From the NCBI GenBank assembly GCA_951230915.1, contig OX579635.1, positions 12,400,001 to 12,464,000 on the forward strand: a stretch of 64,000 nucleotides of DNA, in the 5' to 3' direction. The translations under genes and the position numbers were made by a program. The stretch's first letter is position 1; every line of letters begins with the position of its first letter. Positions 50,414 through 62,395 of this stretch are shown piece by piece. The notes under the pieces are model-generated. The model did not search any database, had not been told where the DNA came from, and saw nothing but the letters and a program-made list of their open reading frames with translations. Source of the stretch: Antitrichia curtipendula (lineage: Eukaryota; Streptophyta; Bryopsida; Hypnales; Leucodontaceae).

Positions 50414-50555
50414 TCATGAAATGAAAGACCAAATCCCTTGCCAATTTTTACATTACATGAATAGATTCTATAACAAAAATTGACAAGGGACTTGGTCTTT
50501 CATTTCATTAATTTGTAATGTAAAGTTAAATTCATGTAATGTAAAAATTGCCAAT
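50414..50555. repeat. Nested fold-back repeats
   Basis: CATGAAATGAAAGACCAA and AATCCCTTG at 50414-50450 pair with CAAGGGACTT and GGTCTTTCATTTCATTA at 50475-50511. Overlapping them, GCCAATTTTTACATTACATG at about 50439 pairs with CATGTAATGTAAAAATTGCC at about 50533. This may be a small fold-back transposable element; target duplications are not evident. Confidence 0.6.
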
Positions 50556-52399
50556 GACTATGACTATGATTATGCATTTTATTTTGTAAGAAAAATTGTA
50601 TGAAAATTTAACAAAATATTTTTATGACTTTGTAACCATACACTTGATTCATACAAGGAGAATGATATGTGCATACAAGCATGTAGTGATCATGTGTGAG
50701 AATATTGACCTCACGACACTTAAATTTAATCCACATACTCTAAGTGTCACATAAATTTCCTTCGACTTTCATTCTTTCAAGAAGGACGTATGTCTTTTAT
50801 ATGGATGTGAGGATAATGAATGAATTTGGGAGTGAGATTAGTTTATAGGTGAGAAGTTTGAGAATGGTTATAGTCTACAACAATCATCCTTTGAAAATAC
50901 TTGTCCGAATGAACTAATGGAGTGCCAACCATTGTTCACATGCTTCCATGAGGAATTCTATGGAGCTTCATACCTTTGTTCCACCTTCACCACTCTATAT
51001 TGGTCTCATATTGTAATTATTTTTAGTGAAAAATAATTTTGACTCATCATGCAAGACATAATCTCTAGAAGGAAGTTTTCCCTCGTGTAATTAAAGGTGC
51101 ACATAAACTTAAAACTTAATTTAAAGATTTGGACTCTTTTGATTAACACTTTTTGGGGGGTGATATAGTACTTTGTCTGATGTATTTAAACCTATCTAGG
51201 TAAGTCCCTCCAAATATTAACTAATGCATTGAGGGAACTTGATATATATTTTTAAATTTTTTCCCAAAAGCAATGCATTAGATTACAACAACTTTACAAA
51301 ATAAAAGCCCTTGTACTAATTAGGTATGCATGCCCATTGGCACCCCTTATCCCAATTGTAACCCATCTACAATATTACTATATTTTAGGGATGTATACCT
51401 TATGTCCATGCAACTACTAACATATGCTTTACTACTTAGTATTGTTGTGGTAACACTATCTCATACAATCACTTAATGAACATGAAGTCCTTAGAGCTCA
51501 ATCCATGCCTCAACACAAATCATGAACTTTAGGGCACGTCAATATGGTGCATTGAAATGCTATCAAGATAATTTGGTGCCAACTTTGTATCAAAATAATT
51601 GGAAAAATGACACTAAAATAGCCTTTGATGTCAAAATAGCATTAAATTGGATTGGCCCAACTTTTCAAATGTAATGGTTTACAAACATAGGAATAGAAGT
51701 TGTGTTGTTTGCATCTTTCAACCACCTTGACCTTTGTATGTGGCTATTTCCTTATATTTTTGAATACCACCCTCAAGTCCTACATGCTTGGTACTATTGT
51801 ATTGTATTTTTAATAGAATATATCAATGTACTATCATTCATAGTACTATAAAATATTTGCCAGAGTACCATAATTTTATTTTTTCTAATAATTTAGTTTA
51901 TTTTGCCAATTCATCATGCAACTATTCTAAATTCGGATCAATATCTAGAATATCTAGGATGATCATTTACCTTGTCAAATTTAGGTTTCCACATAATTCA
52001 AGAACTCCATTGATTCTCAATTCCCTTTAGGAATTAAGTGCCTCATAATCCTTACCATAAAATTTTGGATGATCACATAATCATTCTCAAGCATATTCAT
52101 CCAAAGTTCAAAACAGTCTTGAGTGAGTTCAAAATCCACATGTGGACACACACACACCAAAAAAAAGAGAAAAAAAAGAGAAAAAAACCCTATGCCGCTT
52201 GCAACCATCGTGGTACTCTCTAATATCACATATTCACATCCTGCAGTGTCGGATTTTTGGATCCCGTGTGCGCGCCCGTCGTCACCCATTCAAGAGATCG
52301 ACGCTTGATTCTTGCGAATTGTTAGCATTTCTTCGATTGGCAACAATCAAACTAAAGTTATGAGCATTGCTGCGCTCCTCCGACGCATCTGAAGACGCC
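50556..52399. other. AT-rich intergenic DNA upstream of the release-factor gene
   Basis: No gene is supported to about 52190. A purine-rich AAAAAAGAGA run lies at 52160-52190. From 52200 the composition becomes gene-like, probably the 5' UTR and promoter of the release-factor gene. Confidence 0.4.
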
Positions 52400-55300
52400 A
52401 TGAGGAGCGTCAAATCCCCTGCGCTGCGTTTGTTTCGAACTCTCTGCGCAAATCCTAATGCGAGCAGGACTCCCCGGGAGGTGATTCACGTCCTTCATAG
52501 CGGAGTCAATGACTGGTGGCACCCTGCAGGAGCCAGACGTTTCTCCACGACCGGTAAGCCGGACGGTCGGAGTCCATGGAAGTTGTTTGTCGAACTTTTT
52601 GCCAAACAAGTATTAGACGATAGGTGGGATTAAGGGTTTAAGGTGCTCAAGAATATTTCTCTGAGTCTGATGTTGGATGGGTTGGAAGCGCAAAGTTTGA
52701 AGCAGGGTTTAGGGTTTAAGGCCTGAGAGCTGAAGAATGTGGAGGTTATTCTAGGAACTCGAATTTTGGTTTCTCATGGGAAAGGAAATTTAGGTTTTAG
52801 AATATTCTAAGCAGATGCGAATGGAAGCAATCTGGTGCTGTGAAATGCCGGCGATCTGTGAAACAGGGAACAGGATGAAATGTCTTAGAAATGTCGAATA
52901 ATTTGTGACGCAGGGTTTTAGGGTTTAGGGTTTAAGGATCTAGTATCTGAAGAATGTGAACGTTATGCTAGGAACTCGAATTTTGGTTACTGATCAGAAT
53001 GCAAGTTAGGTTGTAGAATGTTCTAGCAAACAAAAGTGGATGCATTCTGGTGCTTTGAAATTCCGTCGATCTGTGCAATCAGGAAGAAATGTCTTACAAA
53101 TGAAGAGCATTTGGATATCGAATTATGTGAGCTCGATGTAAGGTGCTGATAGTGTGAAGGTTTTGCGATGCAGAAGGACAACTCCCTTTTTCTCAAGACA
53201 TGTTGACCATAGTAGAGCGGGGGATGCTGACGATAGAGCATCGGCATTCCCGCTTGAATCAGGCTCTCTCTGAGGTAGGCTATCTCTTGTTGACACTCAG
53301 AAGATGACTTGAACTTGATTGTATTTGACGTGTTGATTGCAAAACGCTGTTGCTATCTCTTTGTTACTGAATGGGTCTGTGAACTGACCAACGTTTGAGT
53401 GGTATGAAGACAGCCTGCTGCACCTCCCGATGAGATTGTACGCTTGAGTAAAGAGTTGAGCAAGCTGGAGGACTTTATGGCCTGTATAGCTTCCTTGAAA
53501 TCTAAGCGCAAGGTATTCTTCATTCTAAACCTCACTTCGTGTGTAAATCTGCATGTTTGCAGTGATTATTACCACATGCTAGGTGCAACACGACATATTA
53601 GAATTACAGGTCCCTCCAAGTCATAGTCGCTAACTTTTTGCCATAAACCTCGTCTTTTGGTGCATTCATATCTCCTCTCACGTATTTTACATGCCATAAG
53701 TCTGGTCGATTTGTGCCATGAATCATGTCAAGTTGTTTCATGCTGATTACTTGATAGTTTTTACTGTATAACTATTTGACCATTGATACTCGGAACAGAA
53801 TTGACTTGTGCTGAGTATTGGCAGGAGATGGAAGGCTTGAAAGCGCTGATAGATGAAGCAGTCGAAGATGAGGAGATGAAGCAGGCAGCAGCAGAGGAAC
53901 TTCGGTCTGTGTCAAGGCTAGAATCTGAGGACCTTCAACGAATGCTATCGCTTATGCTTCCCAAAGATGAAGCTGACAGTCGCGGCTGCATTCTTGAGGT
54001 CAGAGCTGGTATGTAACCTAATTCTTAGCGATGATGATCGATTCAACTTTTTGTTCTGATTTTTGTGATGCATAAGCTTTGGGCTTTACCATTTGAAGAG
54101 AATTTAAGAAGCAGCACATCTTTTCATTCCTTGGTATTGGTTTCATCTTTTACCAGGCACAGGCGGAGAGGAGGCTTCATTGTTTGCCTTGGACATTTTC
54201 AGAATGTATGTCCAGTGACCTGACCTTCTCCCCTCGCTTTCACATAGCTTTCATGTCTCTGATTCTATGTTACATCTTCAGTAATCGCTATCACGGGTTC
54301 TGGTTTACGTTCGTTATGAAGGAACTCTGTTTAGGTTGTAACCAATAGATTGATGATTCATTTGTATGTTGTTTTGTCACTAATATACGACGTCGTGATT
54401 TTTGTTCTACAGGTACGAGAGATTTGCTCAGAAAAAGTTCTGGAGTTTTGAGGTCTTGAGCATAACTCAAACAGACAGCAAAGGATGCAAGGTCTGGCCC
54501 TCTTTGAAGTAAACTTCCTTTCGCAGGGTCTGAACTTCCTATTGGATTCCAGGAAGCGTACTGAAGTGAGCATATTATGATGCAGGAAGCTAGCGCCTCC
54601 ATTACTGGAGATGGTGTTTATGGAAAACTCAAGTTTGAGAGTGGTGTGCACAGGGTCCAGGTACACTGATGTTAAAGTGATCGATTATTCTTCCTTTCGT
54701 TCTTCTGAGCAAGGGTCTCGTGCTGCAAATGGGGCTATTAATACCTTTCTCTCATGTGCTGGTACTTATTATCTTCTGGGTCGAAGTAATCTATTATGTG
54801 ACTTGTAGAGTCTCCTCTCTCTGTCTCTTCTATCACACAATTTTGAGTTGTGACAAGTCTGGAAACTATTCGACTAATAGCTACAATATGTTTCATCTTG
54901 CAGAGGGTGCCAGTGACTGAAAAAAGTGGGCGAGTTCACACAAGCGCAGCCTCAGTGGCTGTTCTTCCACAAGCAGACGAGGTAAAAATTTTCAGCATTC
55001 AATTCAACACTTGAATTTCGAGATGCTTACATTGTATAGATTGTGCCTTGTTTATGTTGTCTACCTTATTAAATCCACATTTTTATTTAGTTCAGCTGTC
55101 CGTGCTGATTCACGGTATTTAAGTTGGACTTTGTTGTTGTTTGACCTTTCTCCCATGCAAGGAAAGTAGAATTTTCTTGAGATACAAGAGTGATTTAAGT
55201 GTTGAGAATGACGAAAATGCAGGTTGATGTTCAAATGAGGAATGAGGATCTGAGAATAGACACCTATCGAGCAGGCGGCGCCGGTGGTCAACATGCTAAC

Positions 55301-56250
55301 ACTACCAGCAGTGCTGTTCGCGTTACCCACTTACCCACGGGCATTGTTATTGCCATCCAAGACGAGCGTTCTCAACACATGGTATGAAATACTTACGAGG
55401 GCCAGAACAGGGTATGATTTCTCATGGTCATTGGATGTTCCCACGTTGATTTATAGGATCTCAACATGATGAGTACTAATCAACATGTCATTGTGTACAG
55501 AATAGAGCCAAAGCACTCAAGTTGCTACGTGCAAAGCTGTTTGAGAGAGAGAGGGTGCAGCAGGCGATGGCACGGTCGAGTCTTCGCCTTGAGCAGGTAA
55601 ACAATTGAATTTATGAAATTTCCTTGGGTGTCGGCATAGTTAGCTCATGATCTCCTTGACCCTCGCAACATATGCAGGCTCTGGATATGTAAGGTAGAAA
55701 GTACTATTTGCTTCGCTTTTAGCATTTTATCAGGAATAGGAGTGTGATTTTTGGGAAATGTATAGGTCTATGAAGAGACCACTTTAGGTACACGAACTAA
55801 ATCTGTTGAGATCAGAAAATTTATCAATATGTACGAATTTTCTTATGCGGGACGTTGTACAACACTAGAAGTGACAACAAGTGACCCCATTTCCATGAAA
55901 GATGAGTGACCACAGACATTTAGCCGAGTCATTCTTAAACTACTTGCTAATTGTATGCCCGATTGAAAGCCGACTATCGTGGGTCTGTGTAGGTTCCTAA
56001 ACGATTTTAGTATCCTTTAACCTTTTATGTCTAAGCTAGGTGTATCATTGTGCAGATCGGAAGTGGTGACCGATCAGAGCGGATACGCACGTACAACTTT
56101 CCTCAAGGAAGAGTCACCGATCATCGCATTAATATTACTCAGCATTCCATCGACCAAATCATGCAAGGGGAAGGACTGGATGGTTTTATAGATGCTTTGA
56201 CTATGAAGCAAGAAATTGCAGCTCTGGCGTCTCTGAAAGCTGCTTCGTAA
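52400..56250 (+). CDS. Peptide chain release factor 1, mitochondrial
   Basis: Class-I release factor that reads UAA/UAG on mitochondrial ribosomes and triggers peptidyl-tRNA hydrolysis. Exons: 52400-52553, 53174-53274, 53414-53512, 53825-54008, 54157-54205, 54413-54491, 54586-54660, 54904-54981, 55223-55381, 55501-55596, 56056-56250; 1269 nt, 422 aa, all GT-AG and in phase. Residues 1 to about 50 are an Arg-rich presequence with GARRFSTTG near its end. An N-terminal helical domain ([17 protein letters not shown]) leads to [14 protein letters not shown]. The RF1-specific tripeptide is PVT (250-252, in [13 protein letters not shown]) and the catalytic GGQ is at 294-296 ([18 protein letters not shown]). 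GGQHAN and the closing [15 protein letters not shown] match plant mitochondrial RF1 (At2g47020-like) rather than the plastid form. The start is the ATG just before [12 protein letters not shown]. Intron 1 holds a tandem duplication described separately. Confidence 0.94.
52702..53129. repeat. ~210-bp tandem duplication with telomere-like motifs inside intron 1
   Basis: Copy 1 (about 52702-52909) and copy 2 (about 52910-53129) share GCAGGGTTT..GGGTTTAAGG, CTGAAGAATGTG, CTAGGAACTCGAATTTTGGT, TTCTGGTGCT.TGAAAT and GAAATGTCTTA.AAATG, with roughly 75-80% identity by eye. Copy 2 opens with two or three TTTAGGG-type repeats. Confidence 0.8.
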
Positions 56251-59200
56251 TTCGCCATGTCTTACAATTCAGGCATTTTTCCATTCTTTCTCGAGTGATC
56301 CCTTATTCATTTCGTGGATAAGTTTCACTGTGAGCTTGAGAGTTGCATCCGTGGCGTTTTGCAAGCAGATTTGTACAGTACAGCATGGCCACCCAGCGGT
56401 GTTGTTTTGTCTTCCTAGTTATCAGTGTCACTTTACACTAGGACCCAGTCCAGGAAATGCTGGGGCTCAAAATGATGCAAGTTGGCAAACTTTAGCCTCA
56501 AGAGGTCGTTAAAATAATGAGTTGTGGATTTGGAATTTAGTGTAAAGGTCTTAAAGGGATCAATTCAGTATAGTAACTCGACCTAATTATGACCTAGAAC
56601 CGACCTTGCTCTAGAACCGACCCCTGGAGATTCTTGCCTGAAATATTTTGTCCTATTTTGTGAGAGCCAAGGACACTTTTGGGTACAACTATTTTCAACT
56701 CCAACTTTGAAAATTAACCCCTAAATTTATGCGGCATTTTTTTTTCTTGCAAAAACCACTCAAAACTGTCATTTCTAGTGCAGAGTGCAAAAAACTTTAA
56801 AAATTGTTTTTTTCACATATCTAATTGTAGGATGCTGCACTAGACCAGCACTAGACCAGCATAGGTATGTGGAGGAGAATTCAAAATCTTTGGTTTGTGT
56901 GGATTGCAAGATATTTGTGTTTGAAGTGAATAAATCTAGGTTTTTTTCACCTTCTCTATCTAGATTTTAAGGCTTTGAATCTTCTTAGCTTAAAATATTT
57001 GCACTATACATTTTGAATATCTAATTTTTATTCTTAAAGAGATGAAAGTAGAGGAATTTTTTTTAAAACACACTTGATTTTCATGCTTTAAAAAATTGTT
57101 AAATAAAAGTAGATACGAGATTGAAGGGAAAAATAAATCATTAAGATAGCTTCTAAGATGGAATTGTAAATCACTAATTAATTTCTATAGTGAGATTGTT
57201 CTAACAAGCTAACAAAACCTTGTTGAACTCCTTTTTTTGAAAAATTATGAAAATTGTGTTAAAAAATAAACCATAAGTTATTTTTCAAAAAAATTGCTTA
57301 GATTGTCTAAAAAACAAGATCGTTCATAACTTTCTCATCACTAATCCAAAGAGAATGAATCGAAACTTTTTATGTAGATAAAATATTTTTTATGAGAGAC
57401 AAAATTTTGAAAATTTTATTTTGATTTTTTGTGATTTTTTTGTGTTGCCTAATGAAACCCTTTTTATACTTAGGGTGGCATAACTTTTGCTCTTGGGCAC
57501 TAATTGAAATAAAAGTTATATTCTTCAAAAGCTAATGTGCTTTTATACCTTGAAAAAAAGATTTAAAAAATCATAACAAAAATTGAGACTATTGGAATCT
57601 TCCTGAAATCTATCTTATTCCTCCAGGGGACAATGGGAGTTTAGAAAGTTAATAGTTTATTCATATAGTGTCTTTAAAATGCATGAAAGAATAATCTATA
57701 ATATTCATTTCTTCCAACAAGATCCAATAAAAAAATTAAGCAATTTATTAATATAAAGATTGCCCAATTGCTTATTCAAATGCAATGAGGTGTAAGATAT
57801 AGACACCTAAAAGTTTCATTTTCTCAATTGTGTACATTTTTTATTATTAGATTGAGCTGCAAGAATTATGTTCTAATTGGAAAACAAAAGGAGATTCCAA
57901 TGTACCAAAGATTGTATCATTTGAAAACTTTGTCCTAAGTTATGACAAATCATAGGATTTTTTATAGATGTTCAAAAATTGTTTCTTTAATAATAGGTAG
58001 ATATTCATGTGAGAACATCTCTTCAAGTGCTACTTTGGGTACTTGGAGCATTTGGTGTCCTAACCCTAGCTGCAGAGAAAAAATGTTATACAAAACAATT
58101 CATGCTTCACCAATCAAATGCTTCATTGAAGTTATATTTAGTCATATAAATTTAGTTCTAATCTCACTTCTTGTATCATTAGACTAGAATGATTATCATT
58201 TGAGGCTTGAATCACCAAATTTTTCTACTATATTATAATCAAGTCAAAGAAGTATCAGGCCCACTTCTAATATCTAGACCAATAAAAATGTACAAATATT
58301 TTGTTTCTTTAAATTAGTCTCAAATGCCCCATTTTGGGGGATATTGTAGATTATATTAAACTTTTGTTTTCATACAATGTCTATATAACATTCTTTGGTT
58401 AGTGTATTTCACACTGAATTTTTGAACGAAAATCTCTAATAATTGCAAGATTGTAATTATGCCTAAACTTAAAAAATAAAAAAATAAAATTTGCCTTTCA
58501 ATATTTTCAGTGAAAGCAATTATATTTCAACACTTATACATTTTATACTAACAATGTGTTGGAAACAAATTAAATAAACAATTTTATTTTTATTTTTGCC
58601 TTCATTGCCTACAAAAAAAACTTCCTCGTGACTTCTATCGTTGGTTGGAAATATAATGATTCAAAGTTTTTGTAGAGGTATTAATTTGGCCAATCAAGTA
58701 AAAATAAAAACAAAAACCTACAACTAATGGCTCAAAAAATCAAAAGTATTGTCTTTACAAGGTCGATGAATATAGTCCAAAGTCCAAAGTGGACTCTTTC
58801 AGTAATATAGGATTAAAAATAGAACATCCTTACAAAACCATGGGATTGGCTAATGAAATTTATTTGCAAAGCACATTCAACAAATACAATTATACCTTTC
58901 AACTAATGCCATCCATCTACCTTCATCACTTCAATCCTATAATGGCCTAAGGAACAAAAATATTGGATGAATGATCTCGAAGGTTTCTAAGAACTAAAGA
59001 ATGCACCATGAATCTAATAATTGAATAATTTTCAACTAATTACCTTAGTGACAAGTCTCCTCTTTTAAAAATAACTAGTGAAAACTCTATGAAAGGCAAA
59101 AGATGTTTAATGAATGACTTTCTAGATTAAAACCGAAACAAAGAATGCAACTATCATCCCCTCAAAAGTTAATTTTACAACTATTGACAAATTATTGGTT

Positions 59201-60005
59201 GACTACATCAATAATAGACCTTATCCTCCCAAGGATATCACCCTATTGTTTAATAAATAATTTAGGATAAAAAAAAATGACATAAAAAATGGTTTAAACA
59301 TAAATTATCTATAATATTTTGAAAATTTAAAAATATATTATGAATTCTTATATTTCTATATTTTTATATTTAGCTTATGAATCCTTTCTTTCTTTATAAT
59401 TATGTATATCAATTTTATCAAAATTCATCATTGAAAAGTTATAAAAAAAAAAATCAAATACTAGATATAGATGATTGTGTCAAGATTTTATTAGTCCTAA
59501 CCTTGAAAAGGAGAAAATAAACATTCCAAGCCTTGGTTGGAAATTGTTGAACCCTATAAGTTGGATATGGATCCTTGGTTGGAAATGATTGTAGAACCTC
59601 TCTATTTGTCATCTAGATTTTGGACATCAGCGACTTAAGGTTAAATGGGAGATTCTTGACTTGGTTACAAATGTTTAGAGCATTTCTACCAAGTTGTTTC
59701 CTATCCCTATCCCTATCACAATTCTTCATTAAAAAAGATAGGGATAGAGAAGCCCCTCTCTACTAGTCCTTCCCTAAATGGTAACAAGTATAATACCCAA
59801 TGACATCAATAACAGCTAATATAGAAAATTCCGCATGGATACAAGTCAAATACAATCAGCAATTCATAAAAGAAATCATACACTTTTCAGTAAAAAGAAG
59901 GATACAGGTTATTAAAACCCATCTTCCTATCCAGCATGCACTATACGGAACTCCGACCCCCCTCCCTAAATTTTAGGATTAGAAAACCCTCGCTACAACA
60001 AGATG
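56251..60005. other. AT-rich intergenic DNA
   Basis: The first ~250 bp is the 3' UTR of the release-factor gene. The remainder is AT-rich desert; ORFs are low-complexity. About 59505-59600 matches a repeat at 39725-39850 (CCTTGGTTGGAAAT, GTTGG.TA.GGATCC). Confidence 0.45.
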
Positions 60006-60274
60006 GATGTTTTATGACTGCAAAATACGACTGCAGTGAGTCGTAAGATCTCAAAATATGACTTCCGCAAAAATCATTGTAGATGACGCGCAATATGAGT
60101 CATATGACTAGGTCTAGTCATTACCGACTAGTCATATTTTGAATGAATCATATTTGTAGTCATCTAGATTGAGAATATAATATGCCATATTTTGCCAACG
60201 TGTTGTATATGTTGACTACCCTTGAAGTTTTGACTTTCTCTTGAGCTGCCCGAGTAAAGAAAAAGAATCCTACG

Positions 60275-61010
60275 TGGCATATGACTCTATGTAGTCATAT
60301 TTTTGGTTGATGTGGAACATGACTACAATGAGTCATATTTGGGTTGACATGGCATATGACTTTGTACAGTCATATTTTTGGTTGATGTGGAATGTAACTT
60401 TTGTGAGTCATATTTTCTATTGATGTGATAAATGACTCTTGTAAATCATATTTTTTTGTTGATGTAATAAATGACCTTTATGAGCCATATTCTCTGTTGA
60501 TGTAGAAAACATTAGAAAAAATTTGGGGCCAAGGGAGGGCCGCGAGTTCCCATGAGTTCTCCACAAGTTCTGCGCAGTCCTTGACTGCTGAAACTGTGCC
60601 ACCGCAGCAGGGTGACATGGCCGAACTTCGGCCACATCAGATTTTCAAAAAAAAAAAAAAATTCTTAAAACGAAATTTAGGAAACAAATTTTTTTTTTTT
60701 TTTTTTTTTTAATATTTTTTTCTGACAGCCCATATCACTGTTCACAGCATGGGGACAGATTGGGGAACAGGCCTGAAACGGCCCTCCCTTGGCCCCAAAT
60801 TTTTTCTAATGTGACTCTTATGAGTCATATTTTCTATTGATGTGAAATATGACCTTTGTAATTTATATTCTCTACTGATGTGAATTATGATTCTTGTGAA
60901 TCATATTTTTTGTTGATATAGAATATAACCCTCTTACCCTCATGAGTCATTTAAAAAAAATGTAAAATATGACTATTGTAAATCATATTTTTGGCTAATG
61001 TGGCAATTTC
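60275..61010. repeat. Tandem array of ~47-bp units, each holding a short hairpin
   Basis: The unit is ATGACT, a 6-base loop, AGTCATAT, then TTTTGGTTGATGTGGAA. About ten units are recognisable, with arms such as ATGACT/AGTCAT, ATGATT/AATCAT and ATGACT/AATCAT. Looser versions (TACGACT..AGTCGTA, GACTAGTCAT) extend upstream to about 60025. Position 60510-60811 is an inserted MITE. No ORF spans it. Confidence 0.8.
60510..60811. mobile_element. 302-bp MITE, CATTAG family, copy c
   Basis: A perfect 33-bp terminal inverted repeat: left CATTAGAAAAAATTTGGGGC continuing CAAGGGAGGGCCG, and the right end is its exact complement. Inner parts include GCCTGAAACGGCCC as in copies a and b, plus A- and T-runs in the middle. 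It sits inside the hairpin array, splitting one unit. The unmutated TIR suggests recent insertion. Confidence 0.85.
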
Positions 61011-61849
61011 TATGGAGTGTTACTAATAATTTAATGATTGAATGTAGTCATATTTAAAAAAATATAGAGTTACATTTTGATATTATCATGAATATTATGT
61101 GACTACAACCAATCATATTTTGGCCAAGATATATTGTAAAATATGACTCAAGCAAATGAAATTTCATATTAGTGAGAGTTGCATTTCTTAGGTTTGTGTG
61201 TAGTTTGTAATTGGAAAAACTAAGGTTTATAAAATAGCTTATGTCATGAACTACAATCATATTTTTCATACATTCAAAATGAACATGACGCATTGCAATC
61301 ATGCACCAACAAGGTTTAGCAACTAAACAAAAGACTCTATCAAATTAAAAACAAGTATATACGATTTTGGAGATGCACAAGAGACACTTACACTAATGTG
61401 ACTCTTTTCAGTGACATTTATTAGTCAATAATACAAAATATATCACAATGACATTCTATAAATTTATATCCCCATACACTTATAGGATATGTATTCCTTA
61501 CACATATGTGAAGATGTTGCTTTTTTAATGTTGTAAGTAGCCTCCAATAACTTTATTCCAACTTCTGGTGCCTGCATATACAATCAACAAGGTTAGTTTT
61601 CAGTGAATAAACAATATAGATCAACCTTCATAGATTTAAGGCAACACAAAATATATAGTATAAATTTAAGATTAAAAAAAAAGTCATAGCCAGTTAACCA
61701 CTATATCTTTATAAATTGAAAATAAAAAAGAGGAAAGAATAACACTATAACTACTATATCTTTAAAAATTACAAGTAAGTAACAAGAAATAATGACATCA
61801 TAACCATTATTTCTCTAGAAATTATAAATAGACAAGAAAAAGAATAATA

Positions 61850-62395
61850 ATAGTGATAGAAGAAACAAGAAGCAAAAGATAACAAGTGCTAAAAAGTAAG
61901 ATGCAACAAGATGCAACAAGAAGTAAGAAGAAGCCAGAATTAAGATGTAACAAGAAACAACAAGAAGCTCAAATTAAGATGCAACAAAATGCAACAAATA
62001 ACAAGAAAAAACAATAAATAAGATGCAATAAGAAGCAAAAAGTAACAAGAGCAAACAAATAAAATAACTAAGAAACAACAAGAAACATGAACTAAGAGGC
62101 AACAAGAAGCAAAAATTAAGAAACAAAAAGAAACAAGAACTAAGAAACAAAAAGAAGCAAAAGCTAAAAGGTAACAAAAAACAAGATCTAAGAGGCAATA
62201 AGAAGTATGAACTAATAAGCAACAAGAAGCAAGAATTAAGAAACAAAAAGAAAGAAGAGTTAAAAGGTAACAAGAAACCAAAACTAAGAGACACTAAAAC
62301 TTAGGAGACAACAAGAAGCAAGAGCTAAAAGGTAGCAAGAAACAAGAACTAAGAGGCAACAAAACTTAGGAGACAACAAGAAGCAAAGAAGAAGA
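61850..62395. repeat. Purine/adenine-rich minisatellite (~24-bp unit)
   Basis: A degenerate tandem repeat of AACAAGAAGCAAGAACTAAG plus AGGC/AAAC, about 20 units, with almost no T and little C on the + strand. The complement yields long hydrophobic Leu/Phe/Cys/Ser ORFs (61940-62294) that are by-products of the repeat. Confidence 0.85.

Noticed and set aside
52910..52940. Telomere or chromosome-end fusion
   Set aside because: Only two to three TTTAGGG-type repeats occur, inside an intron and within a local duplication.
60275..61010. CRISPR-like array
   Set aside because: The repeats are degenerate and contiguous, there are no unique spacers of fixed length, and the setting is eukaryotic.
61940..62294. 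Two overlapping hydrophobic minus-strand ORFs (106 and 113 codons)
   Set aside because: They are translations of the purine-rich minisatellite in two frames, with Leu/Phe/Cys/Ser runs dictated by the repeat.
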